A stretch of 59,538 nucleotides of DNA, taken from UKL13-2 sp947085425. GTDB taxonomy: Bacteria > Pseudomonadota > Gammaproteobacteria > Burkholderiales > Usitatibacteraceae. The translations under genes and the position numbers were made by a program. Positions 1 through 8,646 of the stretch are shown here, piece by piece. Position 1 is the stretch's first letter; each line of letters begins with the position of its first letter. The notes beneath the pieces are model-generated. The model did no database searches. It had not been told where the DNA came from and was given only the letters and a program-made list of their open reading frames with translations. The DNA is taken from contig CAMTWK010000027.1 in the NCBI GenBank assembly GCA_947085425.1, forward strand, positions 1 through 59,538. The letters run 5' to 3'.

Positions 1-169
1 AATTATCGCGGTTTTGCACATGTCACTCCTGCCGGCTACGGCTGTCCAGGTAGGGACCGCCGGCTCGTCCGGCACCAAGTCAAAGCAGTTTGACTTGGCG
101 AAACCCCGAGCCTCGCTGTCGTCGCAAATTATCGCGGTTTGCACATTTCACTCCTGCCGGCTACGGCTG
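1..169. repeat. Partial tandem intergenic repeat, period about 126 bp
   Basis: A block of about 43 bp at 1-44 recurs almost exactly at 127-169; the copies differ by one base in a T run and one substitution. The spacer holds a GC-rich imperfect palindrome around 50-73 and a perfect hairpin at 75-98. The second copy stops at about 169, and the first may continue to the left of the window. No credible ORF is present. It lies downstream of the histidine kinase gene on the minus strand and looks like an extragenic repetitive element; the family is not identified. Confidence 0.6.
75..98. repeat. Perfect 10-bp stem-loop inside the intergenic repeat
   Basis: The arms CCAAGTCAAA (75-84) and TTTGACTTGG (89-98) are exact reverse complements around the loop GCAG. 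No T tract follows on either strand, so it is a poor intrinsic terminator. It is better read as the structured core of the repeat unit. Confidence 0.6.
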
Positions 170-212
170 GTTTATTTTTTTCACCCGGCGGCTTTGATCG
201 CACCCATGCTCA

Positions 213-1379
213 TCATGCTCTGGAAATAGAGATTCGCGCAACAATACCGGTCGGTGAATTTTCTTCGATGAGCAATTTTGCTTTTTTACCAAATATAGTC
301 GCGAGACGTTCGCGAATATTAGTCAACCCGACACCAATGCCCGCCGATGTCGACAGACCCTGCCCGTTATCGGCCACACTCAATTCAAGTTGGTCGCCGT
401 TAATCTTTGCGCCAACGTGAATATGCCCGCCCTGCGGCAGCGGGTCAATGCCGTGTTTGATCGCGTTTTCAATCAGTGTCAACAACATCATTGGCGGAAA
501 GGACTCGCGTGCCAGCGTATCAGGAACGTCGACGGTGTAGGTCAGCCGCGAGCCCATGCGAACCGCCTGAATTTCAAGGTAAGCACTCGCCATCGCCGCT
601 TCTCGCCCGAGCGTAGTGGCGTCTTCGCGCATTTGCGGCAAGGCGGCGCGTAGATAGGTAATCAGGCTCTCCAGAGTTTTGCTTGCCAACGGTGGGTTGG
701 CCTCGGTCAAATGCTGAACAGTGGCAAGTGTATTAAACAGAAAATGCGGTTCAATTTGTGCCTGCATCAACTTGAGCCGTGCTTCCAATACTTGTTTTTC
801 CAATTCGTGGCGGGCGGCTTCGGCTTGGGCTGTATCCGCATCTGCACGTGCGGCACGCCCCCGATAAACCAACACAATAGCCGTGACCGCACCGATGCCA
901 ATGCCCACAGAAGTAAAAATAACCATGCCGAACAGCATCGGCTCGACGGTAAACATCTGTTGCAACGAACGACCGATGATCAAGCCGGAAATCACCGTGC
1001 CGGCACCGGCACCCACCACCACCGCCAACAATTGAGCTTGTAAAAACGATAACAACGGCTTGCGACGTGATCGCCAAATGGTCTCGGCGACGACAGTGGC
1101 GATCAAAATAACCACAGAAACAATCAAAAGCCGAAACCAAAGCACGTAAAAACGGGCAAACAGGCTCGGACAATGTTCACGGGAATGGATTGGTGGCGAC
1201 ATGCCGCCAGTTGCGCCCGGTGGTGGCGCAGGCAATGGCGCGCCACAATTCGCTCCGCCATAAAAATAGGGCAGAATTATCACGGCGGCAACGGTTGTTA
1301 AGCCAACCATCAGTGCCAACTGGTACCAATGCAGCCGCCGAAATATGGAAGTCATGAATTTCATAAACGCAGCATACAT
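213..1379 (-). CDS. LytS/YehU-type sensor histidine kinase (membrane)
   Basis: About 388 aa. Four hydrophobic segments (roughly residues 20-38, 78-98, 113-135, 149-171) are followed by a charged helical linker and a His_kinase domain of the LytS/AlgZ type. The phospho-acceptor is His212 in QIEPHFLFNT; the N box reads ENAIKHGID and the G box DNGQGL. Proteins of this type phosphorylate LytTR-family response regulators, but none is encoded nearby. An upstream GTG at 1445 would add 22 residues. I prefer the ATG at 1379 because AAAGGGG lies about 8 nt before it. Family assignment is firm; the signal sensed is unknown. Confidence 0.88.
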   Translation of the reverse strand: MYAAFMKFMTSIFRRLHWYQLALMVGLTTVAAVIILPYFYGGANCGAPLPAPPPGATGGMSPPIHSREHCPSLFARFYVLWFRLLIVSVVILIATVVAETIWRSRRKPLLSFLQAQLLAVVVGAGAGTVISGLIIGRSLQQMFTVEPMLFGMVIFTSVGIGIGAVTAIVLVYRGRAARADADTAQAEAARHELEKQVLEARLKLMQAQIEPHFLFNTLATVQHLTEANPPLASKTLESLITYLRAALPQMREDATTLGREAAMASAYLEIQAVRMGSRLTYTVDVPDTLARESFPPMMLLTLIENAIKHGIDPLPQGGHIHVGAKINGDQLELSVADNGQGLSTSAGIGVGLTNIRERLATIFGKKAKLLIEENSPTGIVARISISRA

Positions 1380-1460
1380 CGCGCTAACCCCTTTTTTAAC
1401 CAGGTAAGCGACCAAGCGCGGAAAATTGCCTGTCAGCAGCGTCACATACCACGACAGGAT

Positions 1461-1841
1461 TTATCGAATAATCACGATCCGGCTGGGGGCGTGCGCGGTG
1501 GAGTGCGCAAAACCGGGACGTGTCTGCGGGATAACGGTTGGATTCGCACGCGCGGTCCTGGCATCCACCGTCATTCGCCCCATGCCTCGTAAATCGGTTG
1601 GCTTGCCAAACAAACCGGCTGATTGCCGACCCGCCGTAGAAATAGCCAAAACGCGACGCACGCCGGTGCTGGCAGTAGGCAAAAACATCTGTTCATCTGC
1701 TCGTTTGTCATCCTTATCTACAGCAGCCACTTCAGCCATATTTACCGACACGCGTCCCGCCAAACGGATGCGGATAAACGCCAACAAGCGCAGAGCGATA
1801 TTAGAGTGGATTGCAAATGATTGGGCAGGCAGCAGGCGCAT
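1461..1841 (-). CDS. Hypothetical protein, 126 aa
   Basis: This open frame ends 15-80 bp before the histidine kinase start, depending on the start used, in the same direction, so the two could be co-transcribed. The N-terminal 35 residues are moderately hydrophobic and arginine-rich; the remainder is Ala/Arg/Thr-rich without a recognisable motif. No clear ribosome binding site precedes the ATG. An opposing frame of similar length (1426-1845) exists, so coding status is uncertain. I do not recognise a family. Confidence 0.35.
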   Translation of the reverse strand: MRLLPAQSFAIHSNIALRLLAFIRIRLAGRVSVNMAEVAAVDKDDKRADEQMFLPTASTGVRRVLAISTAGRQSAGLFGKPTDLRGMGRMTVDARTARANPTVIPQTRPGFAHSTAHAPSRIVIIR

Positions 1842-1952
1842 ATAAAAGTAAACGGGAAGATGGGTTAACCAGACGACATCATGTCAGACAATTGTGAAAA
1901 TAAAGTGACGCCTACCCGGCGGCTTCACCTTTCTATCGGCAATTATTTTGAG

Positions 1953-1981
1953 AAAAACAGACCGCAATCTTGTTACGGTCT
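1953..1981 (-). terminator. Intrinsic terminator after the 79-aa gene
   Basis: On the minus strand a 9-bp stem (AGACCGTAA with TTGCGGTCT, one G-T wobble, loop of 5) is followed by GTTTTT. It lies about 85 bp beyond the stop of the small minus-strand gene ending at 2066. Confidence 0.65.
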
Positions 1982-2065
1982 CAGGCCGATGTTGGATGTT
2001 GACTCCAGGCAGGAATCCACGCCATCCAAAGCTTCTAACCTTTTAGCCGCCAGTTTTTGTGATTG

Positions 2066-2305
2066 TTAACAGGTCGCGCTGACGCAAATGCTTGCTAGCT
2101 GTGTCTGTCTGGTGGGGACCAAGCGTGTGGCGGTTACGGTAATTGTTTCTGCAGGCTTACTTTTCGCAACTAACGACATTTCCATTGCGCGGAATTTTGC
2201 ATAACGGGTTTCCGGTGCGGTTACGAAACCCGTCGCCATGATCGTCGTGACAATAATTGAACCGGTCAATCCGACCCATGGTGCTGCGGTATAAAAGGCT
2301 TTCAT
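2066..2305 (-). CDS. Small putative exported or membrane protein, 79 aa
   Basis: The ATG at 2305 is preceded by AGGAG at good spacing; an upstream in-frame start at 2338 would be inferior. Residues 7-30 form one hydrophobic segment that could be a signal anchor or signal peptide. A short basic stretch and a Thr/Val-rich end follow, with two cysteines close to the C-terminus. A terminator follows at 1953-1981, supporting a single-gene transcript. I do not recognise a family and infer no function. Confidence 0.5.
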   Translation of the reverse strand: MKAFYTAAPWVGLTGSIIVTTIMATGFVTAPETRYAKFRAMEMSLVAKSKPAETITVTATRLVPTRQTQLASICVSATC

Positions 2306-2477
2306 GAGTGACTCCTGTGGGAAGTTTTGCCCCATCAATCAACGCTTTGCTTGTCAGGCGCAGTCTGTTGCGATTGAGACAGACGACTTGGCTTGTCGAC
2401 GGATACACTTTCCACCAAGGGGGGCTTAGGCGTACTTAAGTCGCCCTTAAAGGTTCTGAATCGTTGCCCACCCATGT

Positions 2478-2502
2478 AAAGCGGCACCAATGGTGCCGCT
2501 TT
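2478..2502 (-). terminator. Strong hairpin after the symporter gene
   Basis: A near-perfect palindrome with 12-nt arms (AAAGCGGCACCA / TGGTGCCGCTTT) lies 46 bp past the symporter stop. The U tract is short on both strands (TTT to TTTT), so it may act as a terminator or as a 3'-end-stabilising hairpin. Confidence 0.6.
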
Positions 2503-2547
2503 TGACTTCACCCGCAGCAGCTAATCGGGTCCATGATTCGGTATTGA

Positions 2548-3987
2548 TCAAGCAGGTTGAGCGGGGTGCGCGTGGTGCGCGTGCGGACGCGTCAACAGCG
2601 AACCGCCAACCATCCCCACGATTGCCATGATCAAACCGGCGAGCTGAGCGGGAAATTCGACGCCGAGTGGTGACGCCATGAAAATGATCCAGGTGGTAAT
2701 GCCCAGAATAATCGATGCGAGCGCCCCATGCTTGTTGGCGCGCGGCCAATACAGTCCGGCAACCAAAGGGGTAAATGCACCACATAATGTCACTTGATAC
2801 GCAGTCGAAACCATTTCGTAAATTGGCGTGCCCTTCATAACAATGGCATAGGTCAATACGATCATGGTAAACGCGACCAAGGAAATACGAAACGCCCGCA
2901 GTCGTTGCCGGTCGGTCAAGCCGGGCCGCATATTCTTGTATATGTTTTCCACAAAACTGGTGGACGGAGCCAATAGAGTTGCCGATGCGCATGATTTTAT
3001 GGCCGACAATAACGCCCCGAAGAACAACACCTGCGCCCAGAAGGGCATATGCGTCATGATCAAGGTCGGCAAAATGCGTTGTGGGTCATCGGCCAGCATT
3101 TGTTTGGTTTCTTGCGGCATGATTAACACCGCACAAGCGACGATAAACATCGGCACAAAAGCAAATGCCAGATACGATGCCCCGCCAATGATTGACCCGC
3201 GCGACGCCGTTTGTGCGTCTCTGGCCGACATCACCCGTTGGAAAATGTCTTGCTGCGGAATGGATCCGAGCATCATGGTAATGGCGGCAGCAAAAAAGAA
3301 CACAACATCGTGCAGCTTTGGCTCGGGAAAAAATTTGAACCACTCGTTTGTTAACGCCAAATCATAAACCTTGTCCGCTCCACCGGCAAGATTTCCCGCC
3401 ATCATGGCGATAATCGACAAACCAACCACCAACACGATCATTTGAATAAAGTCCGTCCATGCAATGGCCAACATTCCGCCAACAACAACATAAATCACCA
3501 CCGCAAGTGTGCCGATCACCATGCCGACTTCAACACTGATTGCTCCACCTGAAACCACATTGAACACCAGCCCCAAAGCGGTGATCTGCGCCGCCACCCA
3601 ACCTAAATACGAAAGAATAATTGCCAGCGAACAAAAAATTTCAACCCCTTTTCCGTATCTCTTACGAAAATAGTCGCCAATGGTGAGCAAGGTCAACTTG
3701 TACAATTTGGCGGCAAAAAACATACCGACAAAAATCAAACAAAAAGCCGCGCCAAACGGGTCTTCGACCACGTTATTCAGACCACCCTGCACAAATTTGG
3801 CCGAGATGCCAAGTACGGTTTCCGCGCCGAACCAGGTCGCAAACGTGGTCGTGACAATCATGATGAGGGGCAAACTACGGCCAGCCAGGGCAAAGTCGGT
3901 ACTCGATTTCACACGTGTTCCGGCGTAAATACCAATTGCGAGTGTGCCAAGCAAATACAGCACAACAAAGATGAGCAGTGCATTCAT
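2548..3987 (-). CDS. Sodium:solute symporter (SSS family)
   Basis: 479 aa, predicted polytopic inner-membrane protein with about 13 hydrophobic segments. The start is typical of the family: an N-terminal helix, then an FALAGRSL-type sequence in the first loop and an AxWFGAETVLG-type segment. SSS members couple substrate uptake to a sodium gradient; the family covers sugars, proline, pantothenate and carboxylates, and I cannot name the substrate. The gene is followed by a strong hairpin and preceded by about 100 bp after ubiB, so it is probably a separate unit. Its C-terminus is His/Ala-rich (HAHHAHPAQPA). Confidence 0.88.
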   Translation of the reverse strand: MNALLIFVVLYLLGTLAIGIYAGTRVKSSTDFALAGRSLPLIMIVTTTFATWFGAETVLGISAKFVQGGLNNVVEDPFGAAFCLIFVGMFFAAKLYKLTLLTIGDYFRKRYGKGVEIFCSLAIILSYLGWVAAQITALGLVFNVVSGGAISVEVGMVIGTLAVVIYVVVGGMLAIAWTDFIQMIVLVVGLSIIAMMAGNLAGGADKVYDLALTNEWFKFFPEPKLHDVVFFFAAAITMMLGSIPQQDIFQRVMSARDAQTASRGSIIGGASYLAFAFVPMFIVACAVLIMPQETKQMLADDPQRILPTLIMTHMPFWAQVLFFGALLSAIKSCASATLLAPSTSFVENIYKNMRPGLTDRQRLRAFRISLVAFTMIVLTYAIVMKGTPIYEMVSTAYQVTLCGAFTPLVAGLYWPRANKHGALASIILGITTWIIFMASPLGVEFPAQLAGLIMAIVGMVGGSLLTRPHAHHAHPAQPA

Positions 3988-4091
3988 GTTGAGATTAATA
4001 GGGCGATGTCAGGGGTGGGGGGCAAAGTTGAAATGGGGTGGCAGCGTGTATTAGGCGGCATTTTAAATCCAGATGCCTTTTACGGCCAGCC

Positions 4092-5639
4092 CTACCAAAA
4101 CAATAACAAATATAAATAACCGCCGACAATGATGGTCAGTAGCACCACCAGACTGAGCAAAATGCCGCTCTGCCACTGTTGCGTGCGATTCACCCGCTCC
4201 ACGGCGGCTTCAATCGCGGCGAGTCGCTCCGACGGATTGTTTTCCAGGGCCCGGTGAATCAATCGCGGCAATTGTGGCAAGGTTGCGGTCCACAACGGGC
4301 CCTCCTTGCGCAATTGTTTTACCAACCCCTGCCAGCCAATTTGTTCATCCATCCATTGTTTTAAAATGGGCTGAGCGACCGGCCGCAGGTCGAGTTGCGG
4401 ATAAAGTTGGCGGCCCAATCCTTCTACCTGCAACAAGGTCTTTTGCAGCAACACCAATTGCGGCTGAATTTCCATCTTGAATCGTCGCGACACATCAAAC
4501 AGGCGCAACAACACATTGCCGAAGTAAATTTCGTTTAATGGTTTGTCAAAAATTGGCTCACAGACACTACGAATGGCGGCCTCAAACTCATCCACACGGG
4601 TGTGGCGCGGCACCCAGCCCGCCTCAATGTGCGCAACAGCCACCGCCTTGTAATCACGTTCAAAAAACGCCGCAAAATTACGCGCCAGATAATTTTTATC
4701 CTCGTCCGATAACGTTCCCATAATGCCAAAGTCAACACCGGAATAAATGCCGTTACGGCCGACAAAAATATTTCCAGGGTGCATATCAGCGTGAAAGAAC
4801 CCGTCGCGAAAAACCTGCGTAAAGAAAATCTTCACGCCGTCGGTGGCGAGCCTGGCAAGGTCAATTTTGTGCGCCGCCAGCTGCTCGACATCGTTGACCT
4901 GAATTGCGTCTATTTTTTCCATCACCATCACGTCACGTGTGGTGAAGTCAAAGAACACTTCCGGCACATACAACAATTGTCCGTCCGAAAAATTACGCCG
5001 CAGCGTTGAGGCGTTTGATGCTTCTCGAACCAGATCAAGCTCATCGTGTATGGTCTTGTCAAATTCGGCGATCACCTCTCTGGGTCGCAGCCGTTCGCCG
5101 TCATCAAAAATAGCCGCGATCAAGTCCGCAACCACATACAGGAGGCCGACATCTTTGCCAATCACCTCATGGATGTCGGGCCGCAAAATTTTGACGGCAA
5201 CCTCTCGTCCGGCCAATTTGCCGGCTGCAAGCGTTGCAAAATGCACCTGTGCGATGGACGCAGACGCGACCGGTTTCATGTCAAATTTTGAGAAAACATC
5301 GCGCCAGGTTGCGCCTGATTTATTATCAAAGGCGCGGCTGAGCATCAACAACACGCCGTCCTCGGCAAATGGCGGCACACGATCTTGCAAACGCGCCAAT
5401 TCGGCGGCGATATCCGCGGGCACCAAGTCTGGTCTGGTCGAAAGCAACTGTCCAAATTTGACAAATATCGGCCCCAAGGACTCCAACGCACATCGCAAGC
5501 GCACGGCACGCGGCTCGGTAAAACGTCGCCAAAAAAAGGCAACACGAATAGTTGATCGCGCCAGTCCGGCCGGTAGAAACTCGTCGAGACCGAAGCGGAT
5601 AACGACCGTGCTGATTTTCAATAAACGAAATAAGCGCAT
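4092..5639 (-). CDS. ubiB: UbiB family ATPase/kinase-like protein of ubiquinone biosynthesis
   Basis: 515 aa. UbiB (ABC1/COQ8 family) assists ubiquinone biosynthesis at the membrane through an atypical protein-kinase-like ATPase. Visible hallmarks are the KxGQ motif (VKFGQLLSTRPDL), the alanine-rich nucleotide loop (SASIAQVHFATL), the catalytic HADMHPGN segment and the DFG (GVDFGIMG). One or two C-terminal membrane helices follow. The start is the ATG at 5639 rather than the GTG one codon upstream. It is not next to ubiE or ubiJ here. It follows topB by about 19 bp, so co-transcription with topB is possible. Confidence 0.92.
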   Translation of the reverse strand: MRLFRLLKISTVVIRFGLDEFLPAGLARSTIRVAFFWRRFTEPRAVRLRCALESLGPIFVKFGQLLSTRPDLVPADIAAELARLQDRVPPFAEDGVLLMLSRAFDNKSGATWRDVFSKFDMKPVASASIAQVHFATLAAGKLAGREVAVKILRPDIHEVIGKDVGLLYVVADLIAAIFDDGERLRPREVIAEFDKTIHDELDLVREASNASTLRRNFSDGQLLYVPEVFFDFTTRDVMVMEKIDAIQVNDVEQLAAHKIDLARLATDGVKIFFTQVFRDGFFHADMHPGNIFVGRNGIYSGVDFGIMGTLSDEDKNYLARNFAAFFERDYKAVAVAHIEAGWVPRHTRVDEFEAAIRSVCEPIFDKPLNEIYFGNVLLRLFDVSRRFKMEIQPQLVLLQKTLLQVEGLGRQLYPQLDLRPVAQPILKQWMDEQIGWQGLVKQLRKEGPLWTATLPQLPRLIHRALENNPSERLAAIEAAVERVNRTQQWQSGILLSLVVLLTIIVGGYLYLLLFW

Positions 5640-5658
5640 CACTTTGCCTTGGCGTAAT

Positions 5659-8481
5659 TTACTTCGCTTTACGTTTCACAATAGCGGCTTTTGCCTTCAC
5701 GGTTTTCTTGGCCGCTGGCTTTTTGGGCTTTTCCGCCTTGTCGGCCTCCTCTGCCTCATCCGCTTTTTTGGCGACGGGTTTGCGTTTGACTGGTTTTGCC
5801 GCTTTTTTGGGTTTGGCAAAGCCTGACTTTTCTGCCAACAGCTCCAATGCCTCATCAAGTGTCAACGAATCGACCTTTTCCTTGTCCTGGATTGTTGCAT
5901 TGGTGTCGCCGTGTTTTACGTAGGGGCCATACCGTCCAGAAAAAATGCTGATCGGCGCGCCGTCGTCCGGATGATTACCCAGCACACGCAACGCTGCTGC
6001 CGCATCCTTGGCCGCCTTGGCGGCTTTGCCCTTGGCGGTTTTTGGATCACGCTCTTCAAATTCAAAACCGATTTTGCCGTCCGGCTGCTTCACCAGAAAA
6101 GCTGAAAACGGCCGTCCTTTTTTGCTGATGAATTTTTCCAGCAAAGGTGTTTTGCCTTTTTCCAGCAGCTCAACCATTTCTTCGCGGGCGATTGCGCGCT
6201 TCAAAATGGTGCGGCCCGAGCGGAAATCGCAGGTTCGTCCGGCACCCACCGCTTTTTCACAAGCGTACGCGTTCGGCATTTCATATACTTTTGCCGCGCA
6301 CTTCGGGCAGGGGCCAACAACCTCCATGCCGGTAAAGTCAACAACCTCATCGTCGTTTGCACCATCACCCCATGAAAATTCAATGGCAAATTCTTTGTTG
6401 AGAATCAGATTGGCCGAAAACGCGCGGCCTTGGCGGCTGCGGAATCCGTCCAGCGGGCCGATGTCTTTTTTCTCGATCAACACTTCCGCTTCGGCGGCTT
6501 CGAGTTGACGACCCGCCAAAATTTTCCAAAAACCAAACTCACATTTCAGACATTGAAATCGTTTGTAGTTCTCGTGGATTTCACCGCCGCACTTTGGACA
6601 AGGTACGACGAGCGCGCCAAAATCACCGGGAATGGTATCGTGCTCGAAATTTTTTGCCTGACCGACAATGTGCTCGGTCATATCGACAATTTCAGCCATG
6701 AATGTTTCGCGTGACATCTTGCCTTGCTGCATTAACGCCAGCTTTTGCTCCCATTCAGCCGTCAGCTCCGGCGAATAAAGTTCGGGTATGCCCAATCCGT
6801 GCAGGGCAATCATCAATGAGGCCGCTTTGGCGGTCGGAATGAGCTCGCGACCTTCGCGGTGGATATACTTTTCGTATAACAATCCTTCAATAATCGCGGC
6901 ACGGGTCGCGGGCGTGCCGAGCCCCTTTTCTTTCATGGCCGCGCGCAATTCCTCGTCATCAATTGCTTTGCCGGCCCCTTCCATCGCTGACAGCAGTGTT
7001 GCCTCAGAATAACGAGCAGGCGGCTTGGTGGTGGTTGCCTTAACGTCGACCGTTTCTACTTTCACTTTTTCACCGGCTTTGACTGCCGAAAGATTGGTCG
7101 ATGCGGTGTCGTTTTCGGCATCACGCCCATAAACAGCCAACCACCCGGCATTGACCAACACCTTACCCTCGGACTTAAAGGCTTCGTTTTCAACGCGGGT
7201 GATGCGGGTGGTCTGCAAGAATTCTGCCGACGGATAAAACACGGCAAGAAAACGTTTCACTACAAAGTCATACAGTTTTTGTTCAATTTCATTCAGCGAC
7301 TTCGGTGCTTGCAGCGTTGGGATGATCGCAAAGTGATCGGAAATTTTTGTGTTGTCAAAAATTCGTTTGTTCGGCTTGACCCAACCACTATCAAGCACTT
7401 TTTTCGCCGCGACGTTGTATTCCCCGTCCTTCAACATTTCCATGGTTTGTTTGACCGTGGCGATGTAATCCTCGGGCAACGCGCGCGCGTCGGTCCGCGG
7501 ATATGTTAAAACTTTGTGTTTTTCATACAGGGCCTGCGCTAGGCCCAATGTTGTTTTCGCCGAAAAGCCGAAGCGAGAATTGGCTTCACGTTGCAATGAC
7601 GTCAAATCAAACAGCAACGGTGACGCTTGGGTGGTCGGTTTTGATTCTTCTTCAACAATGCCCGGCTTGCCCAGACATTTTGTGACCAATGAGCGGGCTT
7701 TTTTTTCGTCCCAAATTCGTTCAGCTTTGAGGTGTTCGTCTTCGTCGGTTTTTTTGAAGCTTTCGTCAAACCAGCGACCCGGATAATCGCCCCCGCTGGC
7801 GGAAAAATTGGCGTGCACTTCCCAATAATCACGCGGCTTAAAGGCTTTGATGCGCTCTTCGCGTTCGACCATGATGGCCAGGGTTGGTGTTTGCACACGA
7901 CCGACGGTGGTGAGTTGAAAGCCGCCCGATTTGGAATTAAATGCACTCATGGCGCGCGTGCCGTTGATGCCAACCAACCAATCTGATTCGGAACGACAAA
8001 CGGCCGCATCGGATAGTCCGCTCATTGCTTCGCCGGCAAGCAGCGATTTAAATCCATCACGGATGGCCGATTGCGTCATCGACTGCAGCCACAGTCGTTT
8101 GGTTGATTGTTTCGCCTTTGCATATTGCACGATGTAACGAAAAATCAGTTCGCCCTCACGCCCGGCGTCACAGGCGTTGATGATTTCAGAAACGTCTTTT
8201 CGTTTAATCAGCTTGAGAAGAACCTTCAGGCGTGATTCGGTTTTTTCGATCGGACGAAGGGCGAAATAAGATGGTATGGCGGGCAGGTGCGCAAAGGTCC
8301 ATTTGCCGCGCTTCACTTCTTCTTCTTCTGGCATCGCAATCTCAACCAGATGACCGACTGCGGAGGAGAGGACAAAATCGTCACTCTCAAAATATTCTGC
8401 ATGTTTGGTAAAGCCACCGAGCGCTTTGGCTATATCGTTGGCAACAGAAGGCTTCTCGGCGATGATGAGACTTTTTGACAT
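5659..8481 (-). CDS. topB: DNA topoisomerase III with extended C-terminal region
   Basis: 940 aa type IA topoisomerase. The Toprim domain starts with LIIAEKPSVA and carries DAGREGE (about residues 105-111). The catalytic tyrosine is Tyr327 in LTYPRTD. Two cysteine clusters (CPKC...CLKC, then CPKC...C...C) follow near residues 600-770, then a further topoisomerase C-terminal repeat and a lysine/alanine-rich tail of about 50 residues. The enzyme passes single strands to decatenate DNA. At 940 aa it is much longer than E. coli TopB, the excess being C-terminal. It lies downstream of dprA without the smg gene often found between them. Confidence 0.95.
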   Translation of the reverse strand: MSKSLIIAEKPSVANDIAKALGGFTKHAEYFESDDFVLSSAVGHLVEIAMPEEEEVKRGKWTFAHLPAIPSYFALRPIEKTESRLKVLLKLIKRKDVSEIINACDAGREGELIFRYIVQYAKAKQSTKRLWLQSMTQSAIRDGFKSLLAGEAMSGLSDAAVCRSESDWLVGINGTRAMSAFNSKSGGFQLTTVGRVQTPTLAIMVEREERIKAFKPRDYWEVHANFSASGGDYPGRWFDESFKKTDEDEHLKAERIWDEKKARSLVTKCLGKPGIVEEESKPTTQASPLLFDLTSLQREANSRFGFSAKTTLGLAQALYEKHKVLTYPRTDARALPEDYIATVKQTMEMLKDGEYNVAAKKVLDSGWVKPNKRIFDNTKISDHFAIIPTLQAPKSLNEIEQKLYDFVVKRFLAVFYPSAEFLQTTRITRVENEAFKSEGKVLVNAGWLAVYGRDAENDTASTNLSAVKAGEKVKVETVDVKATTTKPPARYSEATLLSAMEGAGKAIDDEELRAAMKEKGLGTPATRAAIIEGLLYEKYIHREGRELIPTAKAASLMIALHGLGIPELYSPELTAEWEQKLALMQQGKMSRETFMAEIVDMTEHIVGQAKNFEHDTIPGDFGALVVPCPKCGGEIHENYKRFQCLKCEFGFWKILAGRQLEAAEAEVLIEKKDIGPLDGFRSRQGRAFSANLILNKEFAIEFSWGDGANDDEVVDFTGMEVVGPCPKCAAKVYEMPNAYACEKAVGAGRTCDFRSGRTILKRAIAREEMVELLEKGKTPLLEKFISKKGRPFSAFLVKQPDGKIGFEFEERDPKTAKGKAAKAAKDAAAALRVLGNHPDDGAPISIFSGRYGPYVKHGDTNATIQDKEKVDSLTLDEALELLAEKSGFAKPKKAAKPVKRKPVAKKADEAEEADKAEKPKKPAAKKTVKAKAAIVKRKAK

Positions 8482-8646
8482 GCGTTGGTGCTTTCTTAGG
8501 TTGATTCACGCGTACGTTTCGGCCATCACAGCCGCAACGTGGGGGCGCACATGATGGCGCGGAACGTCGGCAAAGGCAAGAGAATAATTTAATTCCGCCC
8601 GTGCTAGCGTTTGATAACCGCAACAATAATTTGATTACTCGACCGA

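Noticed and set aside
1426..1845. Plus-strand frame of 139 codons opposite the 126-aa hypothetical
   Set aside because: It overlaps the start of the histidine kinase gene, lacks a ribosome binding site and has no recognisable motif; the minus-strand frame fits the local gene direction better.
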